12,727 nucleotides of DNA from NCBI GenBank assembly GCA_002382755.1, contig DFZT01000012.1, forward strand, positions 126 to 12,852, read 5' to 3'. Below the pieces are notes generated by a model. It was given only the letters and a program-made list of their open reading frames with translations, did no database searches and had not been told where the DNA came from. Position 1 is the first letter of the stretch; the number at the start of each line of letters is the position of its first letter. This document shows positions 6,841-12,727 of the stretch, one piece after another. The position numbers and the translations under genes are program-made. The DNA is from Firmicutes bacterium UBA4049. Lineage in GTDB: Bacteria; Bacillota; Desulfotomaculia; Desulfotomaculales; Nap2-2B.

Positions 6841-7178
6841 TGAACATTCAAATATTCGGCGCGATAAAATGTTTTGACACCAAGAAGGCGGAGATGTATT
6901 TTAAAGAGAGGAATATTAAATTTCAGTGGATTGACCTTCATAAATACGGATTGAGTAAAGGCGAGTTCGCCGGCGTAAAGGCTGCAGTCGGTCTGAATAA
7001 TTTATTTAATCGGGAAACAGCTGAATATAAGAAGCTCAATCTTCAATTGATCAGCAGCGCCGGTATGAGGGAGAGAATACTTTTAGAGAACCCCAGACTT
7101 TATAAAACTCCGATTGTCCGGAACGGCAGGCAGGCCACGGTTGGCTATCAGCCTGACGTGTGGAAGGACTGGGAGTAG
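6840..7178 (+). CDS. ArsC/Spx-family (YffB-like) thioredoxin-fold protein
   Basis: The 112-residue product has the ArsC/Spx/YffB thioredoxin-like fold. It shows a first beta strand, a single redox Cys11 in KCFDTKKAE at the start of helix 1, and the cis-proline region KTPIVRNGR near residue 87. Spx-type CxxC is absent, since Cys11 is followed by Phe-Asp-Thr. Typical members are arsenate reductases, RNA-polymerase-binding regulators, or proteins of unknown role. No arsenic genes adjoin, so arsenate reduction is not supported by context. The ATG at 6840 overlaps the ywbE stop by one base and has GAAGGAGA just upstream. It lies 26 bases before trpB, probably in the same transcript. Confidence 0.82.
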   Translation: MNIQIFGAIKCFDTKKAEMYFKERNIKFQWIDLHKYGLSKGEFAGVKAAVGLNNLFNRETAEYKKLNLQLISSAGMRERILLENPRLYKTPIVRNGRQATVGYQPDVWKDWE

Positions 7179-7204
7179 GCCATGACAAAGAGGGAGAGTT
7201 GGAT

Positions 7205-8389
7205 ATGTCAAAAGGACGGTTTGGAATCCATGGAGGACAATATATTCCCGAGACACTGATGAATGCGGTAATCGAGCTGGAAGAGGCGTACAATCACTTT
7301 AAAGACCTTCCTGACTTTAAAGAGGAATTGGAGGATTTGCTCGAAAATTATGCGGGGCGGCCTTCGCTGCTTTATTACGCGGAAAAAATGACCAGGGACC
7401 TAGGCGGCGCCAAGATCTATCTCAAGCGGGAAGATCTTAATCACACCGGCTCACACAAGATCAACAATGTTCTTGGGCAGGCGCTTCTTACCAAACGGAT
7501 GGGCAAGTCCCGGGTAATTGCCGAGACGGGCGCAGGACAGCATGGTGTCGCTACGGCAACCGCCGCCGCGCTGATGGGCTTAGAATGCGAAATATACATG
7601 GGGAAGGAAGACACCGACCGTCAGGCGCTTAATGTTTACCGTATGGAACTGCTGGGCGCAAAGGTGCATTCGGTTACCAGCGGCACTCAAACGCTGAAAG
7701 ATGCGGTGAACGAAACAATGCGCGAATGGACAGCGCGGGTTGAGGATACTCATTATGTGCTTGGATCGGTAATGGGGCCGCACCCCTTTCCGACCATCGT
7801 CCGCGATTTCCAAAGCGTGATCGGCCGCGAAGTTAAACAGCAGATGCTGCAGAAAGAGGGCAGACTGCCCGATGCGCTGATCGCCTGTGTCGGCGGCGGC
7901 AGCAATGCGATAGGGCTTTTTTATGAGTTTATCGGGAATCCCGGTGTCCGCCTGATTGGCTGCGAGGCGGCGGGACACGGCATCGACACGGATAAAAACG
8001 CCGCCACAATGGCAACCGGATCGGTGGGTATCTTCCACGGGATGAAGTCCTATTTTTGTCAGGACCAATATGGCCAGATTGCGCCGGTTTATTCCATTTC
8101 AGCCGGGCTTGACTATCCGGGTGTGGGTCCTGAGCACGCCTATCTGCGTGATACAGGCAGGGCGGAATATGTGCCGGTTACCGATGACGAGGCGGTGGAA
8201 GCGTTTGAATACCTCTCGCGTGTTGAGGGAATTATTCCTGCAATCGAAAGCGCGCACGCGGTTGCCTACGCCAGAAAAATCGCTCCCGCCATGGGCAAGG
8301 ACAAAATCATGGTAGTTAATCTTTCAGGCAGGGGCGATAAAGATGTCGCTGCGATAGCGCGGTACAGGAGGGTGCAAATTTATGAGTAG
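7205..8389 (+). CDS. trpB: Tryptophan synthase beta subunit
   Basis: The 394-residue TrpB condenses indole with serine to tryptophan in the alpha2-beta2 synthase complex. Lys85 in HTGSHKINN is the PLP lysine, Glu107 in AETGAGQHG is the catalytic glutamate, and [10 protein letters not shown] is the PLP-phosphate loop. The [13 protein letters not shown] sequence and length make it the TrpA-partnered TrpB1 type rather than TrpB2. I chose the ATG at 7205, 8 bases after AGGGAG; the upstream in-frame ATG at 7160 lies inside the preceding gene. The stop overlaps trpA by 8 bases, the usual coupling of subunits. Other trp genes (trpE, G, D, C, F) are not in the window. Confidence 0.97.
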   Translation: MSKGRFGIHGGQYIPETLMNAVIELEEAYNHFKDLPDFKEELEDLLENYAGRPSLLYYAEKMTRDLGGAKIYLKREDLNHTGSHKINNVLGQALLTKRMGKSRVIAETGAGQHGVATATAAALMGLECEIYMGKEDTDRQALNVYRMELLGAKVHSVTSGTQTLKDAVNETMREWTARVEDTHYVLGSVMGPHPFPTIVRDFQSVIGREVKQQMLQKEGRLPDALIACVGGGSNAIGLFYEFIGNPGVRLIGCEAAGHGIDTDKNAATMATGSVGIFHGMKSYFCQDQYGQIAPVYSISAGLDYPGVGPEHAYLRDTGRAEYVPVTDDEAVEAFEYLSRVEGIIPAIESAHAVAYARKIAPAMGKDKIMVVNLSGRGDKDVAAIARYRRVQIYE

Positions 8390-9152
8390 GGTACAGCAGG
8401 CATTTGCAAACGGCAAAGCGTTTATTCCGTTTATCACGGCAGGCGATCCTTCGCTGGAAATAAGTGAAGAGCTGGTTATTAAGATGGCGGAGGAAGGAGC
8501 GGACCTGATCGAGCTGGGCATTCCGTTTTCCGATCCGATCGCGGAAGGAGTCGTGATCCAGCGCGCCGATGAACGTGCGCTGGCAGGCGGCACAACAACC
8601 GACAAAATCTTTGACATGGTACAGCGTATCCGCAAGGTATGCGATGTTCCAATGGCGTTCATGACCTATGTAAATCCGGTTTTTACCTACGGAGCCGGCC
8701 GGTTTATGAAGAACTGCCGGGATGCCGGTATTGACGCCGTAATTGTTCCTGACCTGCCGTTTGAGGAGAAAGAAGAGCTCCTGCCCTATTGCTCCGAATT
8801 CGGCATTGACTTGATCTCATTAATTGCGCCGACCTCCCGCGAGCGCATCCGGATTATTGCCAAGGAGGCCCGGGGATTTGTTTATTGCGTATCCTCAATG
8901 GGTGTTACCGGAGTACGGAAGGAGATCAGCGCCGATGTAGGCGAAATGATTAGACTGGTAAAAGAGGTCAGGGATATTCCCTGCGCCGTCGGCTTTGGAA
9001 TTTCCTCGCCCGAACAGGCGGCAAAGATGGCCGGGTTGTCTGACGGCGTTATCGTGGGCAGCGCGATAGTAAAAATTGTGGAGCAGTACGGCGAGGGCTG
9101 CGTCCCCCATGTGGCGGAATATGTGCGGGCGATGAAGAAGGCGGTTTCCTGA
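8382..9152 (+). CDS. trpA: Tryptophan synthase alpha subunit
   Basis: The 256-residue TrpA cleaves indole-3-glycerol phosphate to indole and glyceraldehyde-3-phosphate and passes indole to TrpB through a tunnel. The signature [11 protein letters not shown] carries the catalytic Glu44 (Glu49 in E. coli). The second catalytic acid, Asp60 in E. coli, is Glu55 here (PIAEGV). I believe Ala-Glu-Gly at this place also occurs in other clostridial TrpAs, so activity is likely retained. The phosphate-binding GFGISSPEQ and [10 protein letters not shown] motifs are intact. AGGAGGG (8366-8372), inside the end of trpB, is the ribosome binding site. I saw no clear terminator after the gene. Confidence 0.97.
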   Translation: MSRVQQAFANGKAFIPFITAGDPSLEISEELVIKMAEEGADLIELGIPFSDPIAEGVVIQRADERALAGGTTTDKIFDMVQRIRKVCDVPMAFMTYVNPVFTYGAGRFMKNCRDAGIDAVIVPDLPFEEKEELLPYCSEFGIDLISLIAPTSRERIRIIAKEARGFVYCVSSMGVTGVRKEISADVGEMIRLVKEVRDIPCAVGFGISSPEQAAKMAGLSDGVIVGSAIVKIVEQYGEGCVPHVAEYVRAMKKAVS

Positions 9153-9167
9153 CGCCTCTTTCATTTA

Positions 9168-9214
9168 AAGATCAGCAATGTTCTTGGGCAGGCGCATCTT
9201 GCCAGGCGAATGGG
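9168..9214 (+). pseudogene. Decayed internal fragment of a second trpB copy
   Basis: These 47 bases match 7457-7503 inside trpB at 41 positions without a gap. Frame-consistent translation gives KISNVLGQAHLARRMG against [16 protein letters not shown] in TrpB, the segment just after the PLP lysine. Similarity ends at both sides, and the frame reaches a TGA at 9237-9239. It begins 15 bases after the trpA stop. It is best read as a remnant of a duplicated or replaced trpB. Confidence 0.75.
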
Positions 9215-9283
9215 TTTTAATGTCCCGTCAATGCAGTGATCTGCCGGAATATTAAAAAATAAAAAAATAATTTAAATTAACTA

Positions 9284-9312
9284 TTGACACAGGTAAAAAC
9301 ATAGAGTATTAT
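9284..9312 (+). promoter_or_regulatory. Strong sigma-A-type promoter of the structured RNA
   Basis: A perfect TTGACA (9284-9289), 17 bases, then TATTAT (9307-9312). An A/T-tract region just upstream (about 9250-9280) resembles an UP element. The start of transcription should fall near 9319. No protein-coding frame follows, so the promoter serves an RNA. Confidence 0.88.
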
Positions 9313-9318
9313 TAAATT

Positions 9319-9787
9319 GACCTCAGAAAGGGAACGCCGAGTATGAGGGGAGCTCCTTGAAAACCAGCGAACCAAGCTAAAGGCTTTTAATAACCTGCCG
9401 AGCCAAAAGCTTTTACTTGAGGGAAGTCGAGTAGAAATCTACCGTTAAGCTTAAAACATGGTGGAATGGGGAGCCATAGCCAACCTGAAAGTAAGCAAGT
9501 AGCCCTTAAGAAGTAGGAGTTTCAAATAAGCAGGGATTAAAAGCCGGCGAGAAAAAATTGTAATAGGCGGAGGGATTAGCTTAACGAAGTTGCTTTGCGA
9601 CAGCTATTACTGACGGCTATTACAAAGGAAGGGCTAGGGAAGGGCTGGCTAGTCTGAAAAGCAGTGAAGGCGCCTGCGGATCAGATGTAAGAGGGGCGAA
9701 TCTAAAAAGGAGGATGTGCTAAATTGCACAACGCTCCAGAAAAAGGGTAGGCGAAAATCCGCTGGGATGATTAGCCTACCCTTTTTC
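9319..9787 (+). ncRNA. Standalone structured RNA, about 470 nt, class uncertain
   Basis: A strong promoter and an intrinsic terminator bracket about 470 bases with no coding frame. By eye I find local stems: CCTCA/TGAGG (9321-9325, 9344-9348); a bulged GTAG-AAAT-CTAC tetraloop hairpin (9431-9442); and a nested set in which TTGTAATAG/CTATTACAA (9558-9566, 9617-9625) encloses TAGCT/AGCTA (9577-9581, 9602-9606), which encloses GTTGC-TTT-GCGAC (9589-9601). Near the 3' end are AGAT/ATCT (9683-9686, 9700-9703) and TGTGC/GCACA (9715-9719, 9726-9730). It lacks the hallmarks of tmRNA, RNase P, SRP RNA, T-box and cobalamin riboswitches, or group II introns. The 3' part faintly recalls HEARO/omega RNA, but no IscB-like gene follows. 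The RNA seems real; its class is open. Confidence 0.7.
9739..9787. terminator. Bidirectional terminator between the RNA and copA
   Basis: GAAAAAGGGTAGGC (9739-9752) pairs perfectly over 14 bp with GCCTACCCTTTTTC (9774-9787). An inner ATCC/GGAT pairing adds to the loop. The A and T tracts within the stem give a U run on either strand, so it can end both the plus-strand RNA and the convergent copA message. Confidence 0.9.
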
Positions 9788-9937
9788 GTTTGTTTTTACT
9801 ATCCCGGAGGCTCCGGCCGTATTTTTAACTTAGCGCGCGTTTATCAGTAATTACCTGCCGTTATCTTCAAATCACCTCAACGAATGCGCATACCGGCAGT
9901 TATTCAATATCTGTTGAGGGATTGCGTGCGGAATTGA
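9788..9937. other. Spacer between the RNA terminator and copA
   Basis: No gene seen. A short CCGGA/TCCGG hairpin lies near 9803-9815 with a T-rich stretch after it on the plus strand, possibly a back-up terminator. Otherwise I see nothing. Confidence 0.35.
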
Positions 9938-12358
9938 TCATTTATTGGGATTGTATGCTTTTAGGCTTAAGGAATTGGTTACCACCGAAACTGAGCTGAA
10001 GGCCATCGCGCCCCCGGCAATAATGGGATTCAGCATCCCAAGGGCGGCGAAGGGTATGCCGACAATATTGTAAATAAAAGCCCAAAACATGTTCTGCCTG
10101 ATCTTTCTCATGGTCTGCCGCGACAATCTGATGGATGCCGGAATTGTCCTCAGGTCACCCCTCATCAAGGTGATATCCGCCGCCTCCATAGCTATATCCG
10201 TGCCGGTCCCCATTGCCATGCCGATATGCGCGGTTGCCAGGGCGGGGGCGTCATTGATTCCGTCTCCAACCATAGCTACAGTTTTGCCGGCGGCTTTTAA
10301 TTTCTCAATTTGCTCCGCTTTGTTTTTCGGCAGGACTTCAGCCAGGACATTCTTAATGTTGACCTGCCCGGCAATGGCGTTTGCCGTGCGCTTGTTGTCA
10401 CCGGTTATCATGTATACTTCCATGCCCATCTTCTGCAGTTCCGCTATAGCCTCCCGGGAGCTTTCCTTGACTGTGTCGGCTACTGCAATTATAGCCTCGA
10501 GTTTGCCGTTTACGGTCATGAGCATGGCGGTTTTGCCCTGGTCCTCCAGGCTGCTGATCGACTCCTCATACGGACCAATGGCTGTTCCGTTTTCAACCAT
10601 AAGTTTTCTGGTCCCCACATATATTTCCAGCGAATCAATTATTGCCCTTACTCCTTTTCCCGGTATTGCCTCAAAATCTTCGGGATTTTCCAGGGGGCCA
10701 TACTCTTGTTTGCCTTTTTCATAGACAGACACCCCGAGGGGATGTTCGGAAGCTTTCTCAGCCCGGGCGGCCAGACGCAAAAGCAGATCTTTCTTTAATT
10801 CTCCCAGTTCTAAAATATCCGTTACTTCAGGTTTGCCGTTGGTTATGGTTCCTGTTTTATCAAGGACTACAGCATTGATTTTGCAGGCCATTTCCAGGTG
10901 CTCGCCGCCTTTTATTAAAATCCCGTTTTCAGCCCCTTTGCCTGTTCCGACCATTATAGCGGTGGGAGTGGCCAAGCCAAGGGCGCAGGGACAGGCGATT
11001 ACCAGCACCGCTACTGCGCTGATCAGTGATTTGTTGATACCGGCGCCGAGCAGGTGCCAGGTAAAAAAGGTAATGACGGCAATAACCAGGACCGCCGGTA
11101 CGAATATCCCGGCCACATGATCGGCTATCTGCTGGATAGGCGCCTTGGAACCTTGAGCTTCTTCCACCATCTTGATGATCTGGGCCAGGGCCGTGTCCTT
11201 TCCTACCCGGCTTGCCTCCATCTTAAACGTGCCGTATTTATTGATCGTAGCTCCGTACACCGGGTCGCCCGCCTTTTTATCAACGGGCAGGCTTTCCCCG
11301 GTAAGCATGGATTCATCCAAAGAAGAATTTCCCAGGCTTATTTTTCCATCAACGGGAACCTTTTCGCCAGGCCGTACAACTACGGTATCTCCTAGCTGGA
11401 CCTCTTCAATAGGAATGTCTTCCTCGCCGCCGTGCCTGACAACCCGTGCAGTTTTGGCCTGCAGCCTGGCCAGCTTTTTAATTGCCTCGGACGTTTTTCC
11501 CTTGGCCAAAGCTTCAAGATACTTGCCCAGCAGGATAAGTGTGATGAGGATGGCTGAAGCCTCAAAATACAGGTTTTTCATCATCCCCACCGGAACAGAT
11601 TCAAAAAATACGTTGTACAGGCTGAAAAAGTAGGCTGCCGACGTTCCCATGGCAATCAACACGTCCATATTTGCGCTTCCTGATCGTAGTGCGTTATAAG
11701 ACTGATTGTAAAAACGCGCGCCGATAACGAATTGTACCGGTGTCGCAATTGCTAATTGAAAATACTCGTTGTGAAGAAAAGCAAGCACGGGAAGATGAAC
11801 TTTGAATAAACTTAAAATCATGGCCAAAACCAGTGGAGAGCTTAAAAGAGCGGAAGACAGCAGCAATAACCGTAATGCTTTGATTTCGATATCTTTTTGC
11901 TCTATCTGCCGGTCGTTATTGACTTCCTCAATATTTTCGGCGTTATATCCCAGGGTTTGAATGGCGCTGATCATTTCTTCAACCTTGACCCGGTCTGGCT
12001 GGTAGGTAATATTAGCCTTCTCAGTGGCAAGGTTTACACCGGCTTTTCGGATTCCATCCATTGAATTTAGTCTTTTCCCGATTCGCGCTGCGCAGGCTGC
12101 ACAGGACATGCCGGAAATTTTCAGGACCACCTCTTTAGCGCCGGGTGCTTCGGGAACAACTCTATAACCCAACTTTTGAATCAAATCGTCAAACTGTTTC
12201 CGCTGAGCAAGGCTGTCATCGTACTCGACCGTTGCCTGTTCCATCGCAAAGTTGACGTTGGACGACTCTACCCCTTCAATCTGCTTTAACCCTTTTTCTA
12301 TCCTTGCGGCACATGCCGCACAGCTCATGCCGGATATTTTAATTGTCTCTTTTCTCAA
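9938..12358 (-). CDS. copA: Copper-exporting P1B-type ATPase CopA
   Basis: The 806-residue protein uses ATP to export Cu(I) across the cytoplasmic membrane. Two N-terminal heavy-metal domains each carry GMSCAAC (Cys13/Cys16 and Cys86/Cys89). Membrane segments begin near residue 162. The TGES actuator motif is at 353-356, the Cu-binding CPC at 456-458, and the phosphorylated Asp500 in DKTGT. SEHPLG and GDGINDAP follow. The last two membrane helices hold YN and MAFSS, which identify the copper(I) subgroup. The length fits Bacillus CopA (about 800). I prefer the TTG at 12358 ([10 protein letters not shown]), behind GAGGGA; an in-frame TTG at 12394 adds 12 residues. No copZ chaperone, csoR or copY gene is visible. 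Confidence 0.95.
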   Translation of the reverse strand: MRKETIKISGMSCAACAARIEKGLKQIEGVESSNVNFAMEQATVEYDDSLAQRKQFDDLIQKLGYRVVPEAPGAKEVVLKISGMSCAACAARIGKRLNSMDGIRKAGVNLATEKANITYQPDRVKVEEMISAIQTLGYNAENIEEVNNDRQIEQKDIEIKALRLLLLSSALLSSPLVLAMILSLFKVHLPVLAFLHNEYFQLAIATPVQFVIGARFYNQSYNALRSGSANMDVLIAMGTSAAYFFSLYNVFFESVPVGMMKNLYFEASAILITLILLGKYLEALAKGKTSEAIKKLARLQAKTARVVRHGGEEDIPIEEVQLGDTVVVRPGEKVPVDGKISLGNSSLDESMLTGESLPVDKKAGDPVYGATINKYGTFKMEASRVGKDTALAQIIKMVEEAQGSKAPIQQIADHVAGIFVPAVLVIAVITFFTWHLLGAGINKSLISAVAVLVIACPCALGLATPTAIMVGTGKGAENGILIKGGEHLEMACKINAVVLDKTGTITNGKPEVTDILELGELKKDLLLRLAARAEKASEHPLGVSVYEKGKQEYGPLENPEDFEAIPGKGVRAIIDSLEIYVGTRKLMVENGTAIGPYEESISSLEDQGKTAMLMTVNGKLEAIIAVADTVKESSREAIAELQKMGMEVYMITGDNKRTANAIAGQVNIKNVLAEVLPKNKAEQIEKLKAAGKTVAMVGDGINDAPALATAHIGMAMGTGTDIAMEAADITLMRGDLRTIPASIRLSRQTMRKIRQNMFWAFIYNIVGIPFAALGMLNPIIAGGAMAFSSVSVVTNSLSLKAYNPNK

Positions 12359-12407
12359 CCTGTATCCCTCATTTGTTTTCCAATAAAAACGCAACCCGGC
12401 TGACTTT

Positions 12408-12431
12408 ATTATACCAGGTTATTTCCCCTGG
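12408..12431 (-). promoter_or_regulatory. Possible copper-responsive promoter/operator of copA
   Basis: On the minus strand a perfect TATAAT (12413-12408) lies about 50 bases before the copA start. A dyad abuts it, with CCAGG (12414-12418) and CCTGG (12427-12431) arms. No good -35 sits 16-19 bases away, as in promoters needing an activator of the MerR/CueR type. The arms do not match the CopY box TACAnnTGTA. Inference only. Confidence 0.35.
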
Positions 12432-12505
12432 AAAACGTTCCGGGAGAGACTGTTTTATATCGCTATTAGCAATATTAACGCAACCTTTAATTATTGTATG
12501 GGTTT

Positions 12506-12535
12506 ATTATAACATTTAAAATTCTGTATTTTCAA
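12506..12535 (-). promoter_or_regulatory. Sigma-A-type promoter upstream of copA
   Basis: Read on the minus strand: TTGAAA (12535-12530), 18 bases, TATAAT (12511-12506). Transcription starting near 12499 would give copA a leader of about 140 bases containing the CCAGG dyad. Confidence 0.6.
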
Positions 12536-12602
12536 CATCAGGGAATTTCTATAGTGTGTACCTTCATTTTGTTAATTATTTGTAAAGTTTGGTAACTATT
12601 CA

Positions 12603-12651
12603 GGCTGTAGGCTGTAGGCTGTAGGCTGTAGGCTGTAGGCTGTAGGCTGTA
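12603..12651. repeat. Tandem heptamer array, 7 x GGCTGTA
   Basis: Seven perfect copies of GGCTGTA end directly in GGAGG, the Shine-Dalgarno of the next gene. The unit is the reverse complement of the 55-82 array unit, so the two arrays face each other in opposite orientation. Confidence 0.95.
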
Positions 12652-12661
12652 GGAGGAAATT

Positions 12662-12727
12662 ATGCGTGACCATACGAAGCTTAGAGCGTTTGAACTGGCC
12701 GGCGAAGTGGCGGGTTTGATCTATCGG
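12662..12727 (+). CDS. Four-helix-bundle (S23-like) protein, N-terminal part
   Basis: The first 22 codons are visible before the window ends. The start, with Met-Arg-Asp then KLRAFELAGEVAGLIYR, has the charged-hydrophobic pattern of helix 1 in S23/four-helix-bundle proteins (family members commonly begin like MRDFxKLxVWxxAxxLxxxIY). GGAGG (12652-12656) lies 5 bases before the ATG. The family was first seen in 23S rRNA intervening sequences; standalone members have no settled function. It is likely a paralogue of the gene whose end is at 1-54, though the two visible pieces do not overlap and cannot be compared. Confidence 0.8.
   Translation, partial: MRDHTKLRAFELAGEVAGLIYR

Noticed and set aside
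6840..7178. Arsenate reductase arsC
   Set aside because: The fold fits, but there are no ars genes nearby and the family has many non-arsenate members, so I kept the broader ArsC/Spx label.
7580..8068. Minus-strand 162-codon frame within trpB
   Set aside because: A shadow of trpB codon bias with no family resemblance and no promoter or ribosome binding site.
9319..9787. Group II intron, tmRNA, RNase P RNA, T-box or cobalamin riboswitch
   Set aside because: There is no GUGYG start, domain V or reverse transcriptase; no alanyl-tRNA-like ends or tag frame; and no RNase P, T-box (GGGUGG..ACCGCG) or B12-box core that I could recognise.
9319..9787. OLE RNA
   Set aside because: OLE fits this type of organism, but it is usually longer (about 600 nt) and beside the gene for its membrane partner protein, which is absent here. 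Not excluded without a covariance search.
10089..11633. Long plus-strand open frames opposite copA
   Set aside because: They lie antisense to a full-length CopA with all catalytic motifs, have no ribosome binding sites and show no protein family features.
83..12602. The whole window as one 12.5-kb composite element bounded by the inverted heptamer arrays
   Set aside because: The interior holds chromosomal genes (trpBA, tRNA-Ala, copA) and no transposase or integrase. Each array is better explained by the S23 gene it touches.

Overview
The window looks like a chromosomal segment of an anaerobic, Gram-positive Firmicute. Desulfotomaculum/Pelotomaculum-type Peptococcaceae are my best guess. The grounds are the protein families (YwbE, a GSP17M-like stress protein, a class-3-type aldehyde dehydrogenase, a two-HMA-domain CopA), strong AGGAGG ribosome binding sites, U-run terminators, and S23-type four-helix-bundle genes next to CTACAGC/GCTGTAG heptamer arrays. 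The taxonomic call is inference; no rRNA or ribosomal protein gene is present.

Layout, left to right. (1) 1-82: the last 17 codons of an S23/four-helix-bundle gene, then four CAGCCTA heptamers. (2) 263-757: a GSP17M-like glycine-zipper stress protein with its own terminator. (3) 926-1783 (-) and 1924-3519 (+): a divergent pair, an endonuclease IV-fold TIM-barrel protein and a family-5 oligopeptide-type solute-binding protein. The latter is followed by a Gln/Gly/Tyr-rich protein with two 31-residue repeats (3582-4370) and a terminator. (4) 4545-4787: a small orphan protein with a good promoter. (5) 4884-4959: tRNA-Ala(CGC) with promoter and terminator. (6) 5071-6435: an aldehyde dehydrogenase. 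(7) 6634-9152: a tightly packed operon of ywbE, an ArsC/Spx-fold protein, trpB and trpA. A decayed 47-bp copy of an internal trpB segment lies just after trpA. (8) 9284-9787: no protein gene, but a near-consensus promoter, about 470 nt of apparently structured RNA and a 14-bp terminator stem. (9) 9938-12358 (-): the copper-exporting ATPase CopA. (10) 12603-12727: seven GGCTGTA heptamers that run into the Shine-Dalgarno of another S23/four-helix-bundle gene, cut by the window edge.

Most of the window is ordinary chromosome. Three things stand out. The first is the standalone structured RNA at 9319-9787, which I cannot assign with confidence; its 3' part faintly recalls HEARO/omega RNAs, but no IscB gene follows. 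The second is the trpB fragment after trpA. The third is the pairing of S23 genes with heptamer arrays in opposite orientations at their 3' and 5' sides.
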